A model generated the notes under the pieces. It was not told where the DNA came from and did no database searches. It saw nothing but the letters and a program-made list of their open reading frames with translations. From Anaeramoeba flamelloides (taxonomy: Eukaryota > Metamonada > Anaeramoebidae), in NCBI GenBank assembly GCA_027625915.1, contig JANTQA010000048.1, positions 5,208,001 through 5,272,000 on the forward strand: a stretch of DNA of 64,000 bases, in the 5' to 3' direction. Made by a program: the position numbers and the translations under genes. Below, piece by piece: positions 1 to 12,768 of this stretch. Position 1 is the first letter of the stretch, and the number at the start of each line of letters is the position of its first letter.

Positions 1-3000
1 AAAAAAAACCAATAGAAAACATCCAAGAAGTTTTAATGACAGGATATGAAAAAACTCGCAAAATTGAAATATTTTAGGATTTTGAAAAAAAATATTTTTA
101 GATTAAAAACCTTTTAAAATATACGAAAATTTTAAGTGAACTTTTAAAATGATGATTTTATCCTTTTAGAACCAATTTTCTGTTCTATATTGAAATATAT
201 ATATTTAATCTTTATTAATCATATAATATTTCAAAATAATATGCAAAAATTATGGCTTGGTTGGTTATATAACCACAAAATCAACGAAAATTTACCTAAA
301 AACAAAATAAAAGCCAATCATTTTGTTATTTGAGAGTGAAAATGATCCCAAAAAATCTATTAAACATATTACTAAACAATAAATTCTTGGATTTTTGACT
401 ATAAATGAGCAAAAATTATTTCTTAATTTTTAATGTTTTCATTAACAGTGATAATCTTCGTGTATATCCCCAAGGGAAAAGAAACCTGACAATATATTTG
501 ATGTTTTAAGTTTTAACAAATTGCCTTTAATAAATCATTGAGGATCTTTAAGTTTGTTTCAATTTGAAAAAAAAAAAAAAAATCGATTTTCTATTGATTG
601 TTTTTCCTCGAAAAAATCTTGCTTTCTTTTATTCATAAAATAAGAATGTTACTAAATTCATTAAATATGTTGTCAGGTTTCTTTTCCCTTGGGGATATAC
701 ACGAAGAGTATCATTGTTAATGAAAAAATGAAAAAATGAAAAATTAAGAAATAATTTTGCACTTGTATGAGGGCCACAATTTACAATTTACATTTTTTTA
801 ACCTAACTTTCCAAATCAAAAAAAAACAGAAATCAAAATAAGATTATTTGGTATTTAATAATCAATCTTTTGAGAACACTGAAAAGTCACTATTTTTTTG
901 GTTTTTTTAATTCCAATGTTTAAAAAACAATTATAGACACAAAAGAGCTAAGATTGGTTACCTGTTTTAGTAATTTTTATATAAAACCTTTTGTTCTTTC
1001 AATTATTTCCAATATCTAAGGTATTTCCGAAAAAGTGGGTCATTTTTTTTTTTTTTTTATTTTTTACATTTCATACAAAATCATGGGTGGTAGTGGTGAT
1101 ATTTTTTTATTGAAAATATTGAAGAAAGTTTAATATTAATACTGGTTGGATCAATAACTATGATATTTATTTCAAAATATTTTTTATAAAATATTTTCAA
1201 AAAAATAAAAAAAAAAAAATTTTTTTTTTTGGTGTAAGAAATGCTCAAAGACCAATTTCAAATAAAACTGGAAATATGAAAAAGTAAAAATATTTTTTTA
1301 AACAATAAAATACAATTAAATTTTTTCAATTTCATTTAAAAATGTGTTGAAATTAAAAAAATTATGAAAACTATTTCTTCGATCAAAGAGAAGAAAAAAT
1401 AACTACCAATTTTCACATTCTATGAAAAAATCTTCTATATTTTATTTATGTAATATCATTTTAGCCAACAAATTGAAACTATATCAGCAATTATTGATGT
1501 TTTTTTTAAAAAATATTGAATATATTTCTTTTTGAGATGCGAATGCATTGAGAGAAAAATATATTCAGATGTTTTTTTTTTCAAAAAAAAATCAATAGCG
1601 GATGTTATTTTTTGAGACCAAAAATATTAAAAAAATAGAAAATCTAAAACAAAAAATTTTTTAAAATTTCAATTTTTTTTTCACACTTTGTGATCTTTGT
1701 CTGAAATAGTGATAAATTTTAAAAACAACAAATAAAATAGATCTTTCATTTCAAAATTTGTTCCAAAATATCATGGTACATTGGAACTTCATCTGGAATA
1801 TATTTGTCATCTGATTGGAATTGAATAGTGTGAAAGTGTGCACCATAAAACATAGTAACCAACAAACTTCACTCAAAAAATAAAAAATAATTTGTTATTT
1901 TTCATTTAAAAAATTCTGTCAATTTTTTTTTTTTTAAAAAAATAAAAAAATGAAACTAATTTTTCCAATTTCTATTAATAAATTACCTACTTTTTTTGAA
2001 CTATTTTAGTCATCAAAAGTTAAAAGTTTTAATTCCCAAACTCTACATTTTTTTTCATTTTAAAGCACCGATTAATAATATTTTTAGTGAAAAGAAATAT
2101 TAAAATTCTACCAATTTTTTTTTTGGAAAAAATGTTTCAATATTTTTTCAACTAGAAATTTTCACTTTTCTCATTTGAATTTTCAATCCCATAAAAAAAC
2201 TTAATACAGCACTTTAAATCATTACTCAAGATATTTTTATTTTAATAAAATTCTCCAAATTTTTATTAAAATTTAGCTTATTTTTTTCTATCCAGAAATG
2301 AAAAGTTTATACCAATACAACAACATTTGGTAAACAATATCAAATATAACAAGTGATGTAGATCTGAAAAATATAGCATCATTTTTTTTATTTTTTCTAA
2401 TATTTTTTCTTGAGAAAAATAACAAGAATCAAGAAATGTTATAATTTATTTTATATATTTAAATATTTTTCAGGCAATAGAGTTTAATAACGATATTTTA
2501 AAATGAATTTGAAACACTTTATTGAACATAACTTATTTATATCACTAAATTTGACCTATTTTTTGGGAGATATCTTTTAAATAACTCTTCTGGAAAAAAA
2601 ATGTCAAATGGAAAAAAGGTATTTATCAAGTTTGAAAGTCTTTGTATTAATACAATAACATTTAAAATTTGTTTCAAATTATAGATTTTTTTCATATTTT
2701 ATTTAAATTTTTTTCTCATATGGATCTCGTTTAAATTAATGAGCTCAACTTTTGTACTATTTGGCTAATTGCATATTTTGAAACATTTAATTCATTGAAC
2801 ACAAAACAGTTTACCCCCAAACAAAACACATTTGAATTATTGGTTTCTTGTTGGAGTCTACTAGTTGTTTAAAAGAATTTTATATTAGAAATCTTTTTGA
2901 AGATAAATTTTGATTAGAGACCTGAAATTGGTTTTGTAACATATTTAAAATTACCAAAATAAAAACCCTTAATTTCAATTTGAACAATATTTCTTTGATT

Positions 3001-4196
3001 TAACAGCTTACGTATATAACATATATTCGAAGAACTCAAAGTAATATCAGCTTCTTAAAAATTATAAGAATTCTTAAGGTAAAAAATTATTCCAACTTTT
3101 TTAAAAATTTGTTATCAAAAATTAACTTTTGTAGTAGAGTTCTTGAGCATTAAACAAGAGAGTTGTATTGAACAGAATAAACAGTAAAGTTGTTCACTTC
3201 AATAAAAGTTGATACAAACAACCATAAAGAAAAAAAATAATAAAAATGTTCGAAATATTTTGAAAATTCCTCCGTTTTAAAGTTAAAGGTAAATAGGTAT
3301 CTTGCTTGAAGATGATGTAAATATCTTCTTGTTCTAAATTATTAAAAGTTTGTTTGGTTGAACATCATGTGAAAATAACACAATTTAGTGAATATCAAGT
3401 TTGTTCGTTTTAAATCAAAAAAAAAAAATAAATAAAGTGATCTTTAGGAATTTTTTTCAATAAAAAGAAAAAAATTAATAAAAAAGTATTCCAAATATCG
3501 ACTAACGATTGTCTTCTCTTTCAAAAACAAGAACAAGATACTATTTAAAAGAAAACTAACACAACATATCAGATGTTGAAAATTCGCTTGATTGAATTTG
3601 ATCAAATATTTCAAAAACTAAATCATTTTAGATTGATTTGGTTCATACCAAATAACTCAATTCAAAAAGAAGACGAATAGAAAATTATTGTTTGGTCTAT
3701 GAAATCTGAATTTGTTGATTCTCTTAAAACTTGAAAACAATGAATTTCATCATCACTAAAACAAATATTAAAAAATTAAAAATCCAATTTACAAACCAAA
3801 AGCTTGAATAAAGTTTCACTTGTACTTTCTAATGAATTATGACATTTAATAATTGATTTGTTTGGAAAAAAAAAAATGTAATTTGAATTTGAAAAAAAAA
3901 AAAAAAAGTCTAAATGTCATCTAGCTTTCACCATATAATTTTAATCCATACAATTCAACAAATTAGTAAGTTTTAAAAAACGAATAAAAAAATATTTGAA
4001 AATTATTCATATCGAAATTAATTTCACGTTTCGATTCATTTTTTTTTCTCTTTCTTTTCAAACACTATAACTTTAAAAACTTTTTTTCTATAAAACCTGA
4101 CTTTTATTAGTTTATTTGAACCATAAATCTTACAAAAGTTTATTATTCTATTCATTCTACAAACCATTTCCAAATACAAATTCCTGCTCTCGTACG
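1..4196. other. Gene-free A/T-rich DNA left of the saposin gene
   Basis: No open reading frame here resembles a protein. The sequence is A/T-rich with many homopolymer runs. It holds one clear inverted-repeat element (listed separately near 405-765). The last 150 bases or so before position 4197 should contain the promoter and 5' leader of the saposin-type gene, but no TATA or initiator motif stands out against the A/T background. Confidence 0.6.
405..765. repeat. Foldback element with ~100-bp arms
   Basis: The left arm (about 405-502) and the right arm (about 659-765) are near-perfect reverse complements; both carry CCAAGGGAAAAGAAACCTGA or its complement. The spacer of about 155 bp has no coding potential. 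Arm identity is around 90% by eye, so the element is fairly young or maintained. It reads as a MITE or foldback element; no target-site duplication was resolved. Confidence 0.8.
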
Positions 4197-7100
4197 ATGA
4201 AAATAATTTTAATCTTATTATTGATCTTTTCAATTTTTGCATTCGTTCTTTCTTCAAGTAAGTAATTTAATCTCCTTCTTTTTTTTTCAGAAAATTTTCT
4301 TTAGAGAAGTCCCTGGAAAACTTCAAATCTGTGTGATACTATTCGTCCACAATTCCAAAAGAAAACAAAAAAAAAAAATCTTTTCCAAAATCAAAAACGA
4401 ATTTTTATTTTTGTCCACAAACCTTAAACAAAAAAAATTCCAAAAAGTTAAAAAAACAAAACCCCATTGAAACTTAATTGGAATTCTTGAAAATTCTATC
4501 ACAAAATCCTTTTTTTAAATTATTTAAAAAAAAAAGATTCTTTTTTTCTTGTGTAAAAAAAAAAAAAAATTTGGATTTTAAAAAGATAACGAATTCTAGT
4601 GTAATATCAAAACATAAAAAATATACACACGCAATAAATATGGGACGGTTTAGTCAAATAATTTAACCTGAAGACAATTTATTAGGTAAAAATATTAAAT
4701 GAACTAAAAATTGTGTTTTTGAATATTTTTTCTATAACTTGTTGTACAGTTAGTTTCTTCTGAAATCTTAACAATATGTTTCTTAATATCAATTTCTAAT
4801 CTTACTTTTGTTTAAAGAACTTGTGTAAATCTTTCTTAATTGTCGTTTTCATAAATGTAAAATAGGATTAGATTTTATCGCTTTTTTTTGTATAAACTAA
4901 TTTTCTTCAGTATCAAGCCAATTTTATGAAACCAAGATCAAGTATAAAAAATAGTAGGTCTTTATTAGTATTAACAAACTTTATCATAAACGATCCTGAA
5001 AAAAAAAACACAATTAATCAACTTGAGTTTAACAAAAAAATTCAAATAAGAGAAAAAATCTTGACTGAATTATTAAATTCTAAACAAGTAGATTGAAATT
5101 CTTTTTATTTATAGGAATACTAACAAGTATTTTAGTTTATTATTACTGTAAACAAAAAAAAAAAAACATCCCACCTAATTGTAAAATTCAAATATTCACT
5201 TAAAATTGCTTTATACTAGTTTTTTTTTTTATTATATTTTATTGTTACTTGATTATCAAAAGTTTGAAAAATTATAAATTACTTTTTTAATTTTTTCAAA
5301 TAAATTTATTTTTTTTCAATTACAGAAATACTTTGATAGTATCTACTTCAGTGAGTTGAAATATGCCAATATATTTGATGTTTTTAGTAATATTCTTGAA
5401 TTTAAATAAGAAAGGAAGTGGTTTGGGGAAGAAACGTCCAGAGAAAATTGAAAATAATTTTTCAAAAACAAAAAACAAACCCAATACCCTTAATATTTTA
5501 TTAAATTAATTTTTTTGACATTTAAAACATCTCATATTCTAGCTAATTTCCATCCGTTTATTTATATATATGAAAAGTATCACTGTTAAAGGTCAAGTCA
5601 TTGCACTGAAAAATAATTTTCTGAAATCGAAAAAAAAAATTTGTAATTTTAACCCTAACTAATCAACACTCATGTTCGATCGATCTACAAAAATCAACTT
5701 TCAAAAAACGATTTTATTTTTAGAAAAAAGCGCCACTGAGCAGGACTCAATTTCTAATTTGAAAGGCTATAATATATAAATTTGAAAACTACTCTGCTAT
5801 TTTTAAAAAGACGATCTTTGGTGCTTTTTTGAGATCCTGAATATTTTTTTTTATTTTTTTCTTTATTGAGTTTTTTTTTTACCTTAAGAATGGTATAAAA
5901 TCCTTACTTTACTAATATAGATGGTTACATTCTAAACTGGCAAATTAGATTAAATCGAATTAAATTGATTGAGAACTTTAAGTGAATATTTTTTTTTAAA
6001 ATTGAAGATATTTAGCCTGTTGAGAATTTTAAAGAAGAAACAAGTGAATTTTTTGCTTCAAAATTTGATTTTTTGAAATTTAGAACTCTCTTTAGACTTT
6101 TTTTTTTTTTTTTTTTTTCTCAATGGTAACCTTTTTTTTGAATTTTTTTACCAATGAGATTCAATGTATTTTTTATTAATTTTTCTTTTTTAATTGATTT
6201 TTTGGGAATTGAGAATGCTTTTAAACTTTTTTTTTTAAATTGAATTTTTTTTCTAACGAGAGTTTTATATATATATATAAATTTTTGTTATTTGGATTTT
6301 TGAAACTGAGAATTCTTTTGAACTATTTTTTTTAATTGAATTTTTTGTCAACAAGATCCTCTCTGAAATTTTTTTTTTGTTATATGAATTTTGTCATCTC
6401 AAAAGTTGGGAAAAGCCACCATACCAGTTTATAGTTTCTAACCACTACTCAAGTATGCTACCAAACAATGGTAAATTGCTATGGGCTTAATAAAAATACA
6501 TATTTATAAAAAAAATTTAAAAAATTAATGTATCATTTTTTGAGCTTGAGATATAGAAAAAGAGTTCAAAATAAATTTTTTAAAAATTTTATTGAAGAAT
6601 CAAAGTAAGATCAGCTAATAAAAGACAAAATAAATGACTAATGACAAAAAACAGTATAAATCATCAGAATAATTTTTTAATATTATTTTTTAGTATGAGT
6701 TTCTCTTTGATGGATATCTTTTTCAACAATTTGTTGAAAAAAATTACCTTTTTAGACATCTCCCAATAAACTATAAAGATTTCTATAACCAACCATATTT
6801 TAATAAGAAGAATTTGTTAACATTTAAAAGACAAAAGTGTAAATTTGATAATAAATAAATTAAATAATAAATATATATATATATACTATTCCTAACTTAA
6901 AATCATTTGGAATTTTTTTGAACTGATCCCTTAAAAGAGAAAAAAAAAAAAAAAAATTATTTTGAAAATAAGCCAAAAAAGAATAAATGAAATTATATAG
7001 ATCAACTGATTATAAAAATACCATCGAATTTCAATTAAAACGATTATCATATTATCTCAAAGTTCAATGGACAATTTTAAATAACACTCTGGAAATGTTT

Positions 7101-10100
7101 CATTTTTAATTGATTGTCTTGGAGATTAGGAATTTTAACAATGAATTAAAAGTAAAATTTTACAGGAATTGGAAATATGGATTTTCATAAATTATTTCGA
7201 AAATGTAAGTATCAAAAGTGATTGTATTGTTTATTCTTAAATTGAGAATTTTGGAATTCAATAATTGATTAAGATTTTTTTTTTATATTATTTTTTTTAA
7301 AAAATTGAAGACTTTTATAAAGTTTTCTATTTTAAAAAGGTGAAAATCTTTTCTTATTAAAACTTTTTAAAAGTTTTCTATTTTAATAAAATGAAGAATC
7401 TACCTTTTAATGAGATTTAGAGGTGAAGTGTGAAATATACACTTTTTTCGTTGAAAATTTTAACCTTATTAAAACAAAAACTTTTAAAAAAGCTTGTATT
7501 ATATAAAATTATAAAACAAAAAGTTTTCACTTTTTTTAAAATGACTATAAAACATTTTGATTTTATTTTTTAATTGGTTTTTAAAAAAATTTTTCTTATT
7601 AATTTGTATTTTGTTTTCAAGATTTTTTGTAATTTAAGAAATTTTTTGGTTTTGTAATAAAGCTTACAAAAACTTATATTAAATTTCCAAAATTTGATCA
7701 AAATGAAAATTTGCCTTTAGTCAATTATATCAAAATTTATACTGGTGGCTAATTAAACTGGAAATTTTTTTTTTTTTTTTTAATCACTTAAACTAAAGAA
7801 AACCTCTTACAAGTTCCAAAATATAAATCAAGATCATTGGATTTTTTTTTCTACTTCAATTAAATTAATGGATAATTGTTAAAAGATAAACCTGCAGAGA
7901 TTATTTTCAGATTTTTTTAATCTAGAAAAAAATGTAAACTAATATATCCATTTTGTTTCTATGCCAAACAAAAAGTTAAATCTTTTATATTAATCAAAAA
8001 ATACTTTGTTAGAAAAATAAAGCTGAATTAAAATGAAAAAACATAAAATAAAAAACCAACAATATTGTTTTAAAATGATGATTTTTTTAACATATATAAC
8101 AACTTTTATTTTTATCTCAATTTAATAAATAATTTCTAGTAATTGGGTTCCAAAAAATTCTAGTTATTATTTTTTTTTTTTATTGTTTAAGGGAGGATTT
8201 TTTAGTTTAAAAAAATTCTCACTTAACGATTATTTCAATAAATCTGGTAAAAAACCAATTCCAAAAATAAAAAATACTCTATAAAAAATTTCCTAATTTA
8301 AAATTATTTTTTATTTATAAAAAATATTGTGATTTATATAAAAAAATTTTCTAAGTAATTTACAGACCTGAAGTGGGAAATAATTTTATATTTACTAGTT
8401 GTTTAACTCTGTTAAATACCTGTTATTTTTTTTTTTTTTGTGGATTAATGACCTGAAAACTTGAATTTTAATATAATGAATAATTTCTGAAACTTCAATT
8501 ATTTTTTTTTTACGAATTACGTAAATAATTTTTTAATATTCTTTCCAAAAAAAATATTAAAAATTTAACTATCCTTAAAATTAAATCAAAATCAAATCCG
8601 AGTTTCTACAAGATCATATTATGTGACTGATAATTATTATCCAGTATAATCTTTCCAAAGCTATGTTCAATTTTTTTCGATCTCAAATTTTGATGTAAAT
8701 ATAGATTTTTAAAAAAGTTGAATAGAGGGATAATAAAGCTCATATTGATTTTTTTTTTTTTTTATCGAATGAACTAATACAATAAATTTTTTACTAATAT
8801 TCAAAAAAGAAATTTTCAAACCCCAAAATGACTTTAAACCGCCAAAATTCTCAGAGAAAGCATAGAAAATTGACTCTTTAAAAAAAAACTGTATTTTTTT
8901 TGATTACTTCATAAGATTATGTTTCATATTAACTCATTTAAAAAGAATTTATTTTTCAAAATGAGCTTATTCTCATTTTCAACTTTTTTAAAAATCTATA
9001 TTTACATCAAAATTTGAGATCAAAAAAATTTCATGGTTGTACTGGAACTGTTTTAGTCTCTAATTTTGCTTCAAAGTGTATGGTTTTCAGGAAAATCTAA
9101 AATGAAGCCAATGTGTGTCTAATGTATTAAAAAATTGGTAAATTCGAATAGTAAATCTATTCGACGTAATAGACAATGATATGAGTAAAATCATGTCTAC
9201 TACATTAATACTAGAATATTTTAATCCAAAAAAAAATTAACAGTGTACTTTTGTGTATTTCTATTCGATCCTTTTCGAGAATAGATTTGATGATTAAATA
9301 TTTAAATTAATTTATAAATAATGTGTTTTTATATTTTAATTTTATTTTTAATATTATAATAAAATTAATTAATAGATGGTAATGCACAAAGTTCAATGTG
9401 TACTTTCTGCAAAACAGAAGTTGGAAAAGCAGAAGAATACATTAAAACAAATCCACCAGAAAGCGACTTTATTAAGTGGATGGACAAGCAATGTGATAAA
9501 TATTCTAGTGAAGAGAAGCAAGTGTGTATCTTTTTTGTAAAACAATATGGAAAGGACATATATAACTGGCTCAAAGATACCAAAAAAACACCCCAAGAAA
9601 TTTGTGTAGATATTGGGTTTTGTACCAAACTTTCAAATCAGCGAATTAAGAGAGGCGAACCCAAAAGAATATTTGATCAACAAGATAAAATGGGTGAAAG
9701 CGAAAATGTAAAATGTTTTAAATGCTCACATTCAATCAGAGCAATTGAGGAATTCCTCTTTAGTGAATATTCTAAAGAAGAAATTTTACAATTTGGTCAA
9801 GATTTATGTGACTATTTACCCTCCGAATATGCCGGCAAATGTCAATTTTATGTTGATAAATATGGAGACGAGTTAATTCAAATGATCGCAGACGATAAAT
9901 GCCCAAAACTTATTTGCAAGACAATTGAGCTCTGCGAAGACGCGGAACCTAATTTTCGCAAAAATAAGAGATTTATGAGTTTTGATAAACCGGGAAGTAA
10001 AGATCGTATGAGACAACAACCATTACAAGGAGAAGGACGATTTCAGCGACAGAGAAGACAACAACAAGGGGGGGAAGGGCAACAACTACGTCGAAGACTA

Positions 10101-10697
10101 CGACGAGGACAACAACAACAACAGCAACAAGGAGAAGGACGATTTCAGCGACAGAGAATGCAACAACAAGGGGGAAAAGGGCAAAGACAACAGCGAAGAC
10201 AACAACGAAAGCTAAAACAACAACAACTAAATCAACAGCAACAAGGAGAAGGACGACTTCAGCGACAGAGAAGACAACAACAAGGGGGAGAAGGGCAACG
10301 ACAAAAACAAAAACAACGAAAACTAGAGAGAATACAACAACAAGGTGAAGGAAAACAATTTAAAGGAAAATATAAATCTAATCACCGTTTTGAAGATATG
10401 CAAATGGAAAGTAATGACTATTCCAATCAACTTCGTCGTGGGAAAAAAGACTATAAAAAAAATCGAAAATGTATGGCCTGTAAGCGTCATGTCCATAATA
10501 TTAAAACATATTTGGAATCAAACCCTACAGAAGACGAAATTGAAAGTTATTTACAATCATATTGTGATGTATTTTCTGAGACCAAAAGAGTTGAGAAATG
10601 TAATAAATTTTTAGATCAAAATATTGAATCGATATTAGAAAAAGTAATGGAAGAGAAAAGTTGTTTCGAAATTTGCTCCGAACTTGAATTCTGTTAA
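4197..10697 (+). CDS. Secreted protein with three saposin-B domains and a Gln/Arg-rich repeat linker (two exons)
   Basis: Proposed join 4197-4257 plus 9376-10697, giving 460 residues. Exon 1 encodes a hydrophobic signal peptide beginning MKIILILLLIFSIF and ends at a canonical GTAAGT donor. Exon 2 follows a TAG acceptor; both sites are phase 1 and the join reads SS-NGNAQSSMCTFC. Three saposin-B modules follow, at about residues 28-104, 131-208 and 383-460, each with the family pattern CxxC...C...C...C...C; domains 2 and 3 carry one extra Cys near the end. Between domains 2 and 3 (about 220-365) lies a Gln/Arg-rich linker with a repeated QGEGRFQRQR unit. Saposin-like proteins bind or disrupt membranes and lipids, and in amoebae include pore-forming amoebapores. 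Multi-domain precursors are usually cleaved in lysosomes or granules, and the basic linker would suit proteolysis. Pore-forming versus lipid-transfer function cannot be told. Exon 2 is certain; the exon 1 link is strong inference. Confidence 0.85.
5585..5995. repeat. Dispersed repeat, inverted copy of 13860-14290
   Basis: Read in reverse complement, the stretch at 13860-14290 matches this one in order. Shared landmarks are a GATCGATC-containing segment, AAAAAAGCGCCA, a GGTGCTTTTTTGAGATC-like segment, a GTAAGGATT-like segment, and ATTAAATCGAATTAAATTGATT. Similarity is patchy with indels, so the copies are old. No coding potential was seen. Confidence 0.65.
8640..9058. repeat. Foldback inside the saposin-gene intron
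   Basis: The left arm (about 8669-8742) contains TTTGATGTAAATATAGATTT and the right arm (about 8957-9033) contains the reverse complement. Weaker pairing extends to about 8640 and 9058. The spacer of about 215 bp is non-coding. It could form a long hairpin in the pre-mRNA, as it lies within the first intron. Confidence 0.75.
10015..10350 (+). repeat. In-frame tandem repeats encoding the Q/R/GEG linker
   Basis: Four degenerate copies of a unit encoding roughly QQQGEGRFQRQRRQQQGGEGQ-like sequence (spelled with variations). They are marked at DNA level by repeated GGAGAAGGACGA and CAACAACAAGGGGG. This stretch is noticeably more G-rich than its surroundings. The repeats keep frame, so they are part of the protein and probably expand or contract between alleles. 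Confidence 0.85.
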
Positions 10698-11321
10698 ATC
10701 TCAAATCATTAGAAGTCTGATCTTTAATTGAAAAATTCTTTGAACTTTTTGTTTTTTTTTTTTCTCTCTTTTTTCTTTTTACTTTTTTCTTCTTTTTTTT
10801 ACTTCAGGCTTTTTTTCTTTCTTCATAGGTTAAAACCATTTACAATTTCTTCATAATTTTCTTTTCATTTTGGTTAATTAAATTATCGTTTTTTTAATCC
10901 AAATAGGTTACTTTTTTTATTTTGATTGAATTTTTTATTTTTACTCTTTTTTATTTTGGATCTTTTTATATTCTTTTTTTTTTACATTGTCAAGAAAATT
11001 TAATTTTTTTTAAAGTTCTTTTAGAATTAAATTAAATTATTTAAAACAATTTGGTTACTTCACTCTCTTATTTTTCTTTTTTTATTATTTTTCTTTTGAT
11101 TTATAATTATTATAATTTTAATATTATTTCTATGCCCAACTTTCATCCATAATATAACTAGGATTTTATCACATACAATTTATCTTTAATCCACCTTGAT
11201 AAATTAATTAATTTTATTCAAAGTATCAGTATAATTGGAGGTCTAAATATAAATGATTTAAACCCCATTTTACACAAAGTAACCAGTTAGAAAAGAAAAA
11301 TTCAAATTTTTCTTGAGAATA

Positions 11322-11912
11322 AACCCAAATTGGATTGTTTAGTAATAATGGAATAATAAACTTTGAATTAGAGTTGAGATTTATAAAAGAAATACCTGAA
11401 CAAACGACAAATTTCATAAAAAATTCAACTCTAAGAATAAAAAAAAAATTGTACTTAAGGGAATAATCTATATTGAATTTTTTTACCTAAATTTAATAGA
11501 GATAGAGAACATTTATTACCAATTACTTAGAATTGAAATACCCTGATTATTTATTTATTTATTGTGAGAAAGGAGTAAAAAAAGAAAATACCCTGTTTAT
11601 TTTCAATAGTAAATATACAAAAAATCTTATAAAATAAATATAATGGGATAGTCTCTATCATTTTTTATTTTGACCAATTTCTAAATAGGGATTCCTAATT
11701 TAGAAATATGTTTACTTTTGACAATAAACAGGGTATTTCAAATCTAAGTAATTGATAATAAATGCCCTCTATCTCTATTAAATTGAGGTAAAAAAATAAT
11801 AGAGATTATTCCCTTAAAGAATCAACCAAGAAATGATTCTTTAGAAATAAGAGCAATAATAAACTCCAGATTAGAGAAGAGATTCATAATAGAAACTAAG
11901 GAAGAAAACATT
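11322..11912. repeat. Direct repeats flanking a MITE, third copy at 14522-14612
   Basis: About 90 bp at 11322-11412 and at 11822-11912 are similar in the same orientation, and a third copy lies at about 14522-14612. Shared landmarks include AATAATAAACT and AGATTAGAG-like segments. The first two flank the TTAA-bounded MITE, so the MITE separates two repeat units. The function of the unit is unknown. Confidence 0.5.
11455..11817. mobile_element. MITE with ~95-bp terminal inverted repeats, TTAA at both ends
   Basis: The left end reads TTAAGGGAATAATCT and the right end AGATTATTCCCTTAA. The arms pair over about 95 bp (11455-11558 with 11724-11817). There is no open frame inside, so it is non-autonomous. 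The element at 18117-18496 has the same ends and internal landmarks (ACCCTGTTTATTTTCAAT-like and TTTAGAAATTGGTC-like), so they are one family. The TTAA may be a target-site duplication (piggyBac-like behaviour) or part of the repeat with a TA duplication; two copies cannot decide. Confidence 0.8.
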
Positions 11913-12541
11913 AAAATTTTCAAAAAAAAACAAAAATGTTAAAAAAATATTTAAGGTATATTCAATTGGAACATCGAATTCACTATTTCTCAAGTTAAAT
12001 AGAAAATTAACTTTTTGTACAGTAAACGGGACTATTTTTAACGAAATTCCATCAATCTCACTTTTCTACAAGATAATTTCGGTTTTTTATACATTTTTTT
12101 AGGAAATTGATTTTTTAAAATATAAAAACAAAGATAGGTGAAATAAAAATAAAAAAAAAAAACAAAAAATAAATTGTAAAATTAGAAAAAATGATCAGAT
12201 CTAAAACTAAATTTTATTTTGATAAGAATAGTAAATTTTGTTTTATAAACTTTTGTAAGGCATTGTCAATAACTCTAATCCAGACACATCATGTTTCAAA
12301 TTAACTCTTTTTAAAAACAGATTATATTGAACTCTATGAGTTGTTTAATTTTCATTGATATCCTTGGATCAATAGCAATTTTTATTTAATTTTATTTTTT
12401 TTTTTAAATTTATTAGTTTTGTTTTCTTTTTTTATTCTTTTCTTTTTCTTTTTTGCTTATTTATTGTTAATTTTTTTCTTCTTTTTTTTGTTCAAGTTTA
12501 TAAAACACTTTCAGTTTTCTATATGTGGTCTTAAATAATTA

Positions 12542-12734
12542 CAGTCAGTTCCCTTTTAAGGCACAAACTTTCAACAAAATTTAAGGTACAAAAAAAATCT
12601 CAAATTAAGACATAAAATTTAGATTCGAGTAAAATAATTTGTAAAAAAAAGAATTCCAAATTTTATACTTTAATTTGAAATTTTTTTGTGCCTACAATTT
12701 CCTTTAAAGTTTGTACCTGAAGGGTATAGTCATT
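12542..12734. mobile_element. CAGTCAG-family MITE, copy 1
   Basis: An almost wholly palindromic 193-bp element starting CAGTCAGTTCCC next to a TA dinucleotide. Each arm repeats AAGGCACAAA-like words. Related copies lie at 18283-18481 and 53057-53252, with a diverged one at about 44405-45938. TA flanks plus a CAGT terminus fit Tc1/mariner-derived MITEs. The right end is degenerate, so the exact boundary is approximate. Confidence 0.75.
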
Positions 12735-12758
12735 TACCGTGAATGTACTCCATACTCA

Positions 12759-12768
12759 GGGGGGGGGG
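12759..12768. repeat. Run of ten G
   Basis: A G10 homopolymer, the longest G or C run noticed in the window and striking against the A/T background. It lies between a MITE and a foldback. Confidence 0.9.

Larger units (their letters stand above)
4258..9375 (+). other. 5.1-kb intron of the saposin-type gene
   Basis: Bounded by GTAAGT at 4258 and TAG ending at 9375, in matching phase 1. It contains no convincing coding exon. It holds a repeat copy shared in inverted orientation with about 13860-14290, a foldback at about 8640-9058, and several small palindromes just before the acceptor. Additional small exons inside cannot be excluded without transcripts. Confidence 0.7.

Noticed and set aside
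4036-4257. 73-codon Lys-rich minus-strand frame opposite the saposin signal-peptide exon
   Set aside because: It begins at a non-ATG codon and its composition reflects A/T bias; the plus strand has a signal peptide with a canonical donor at the same place.
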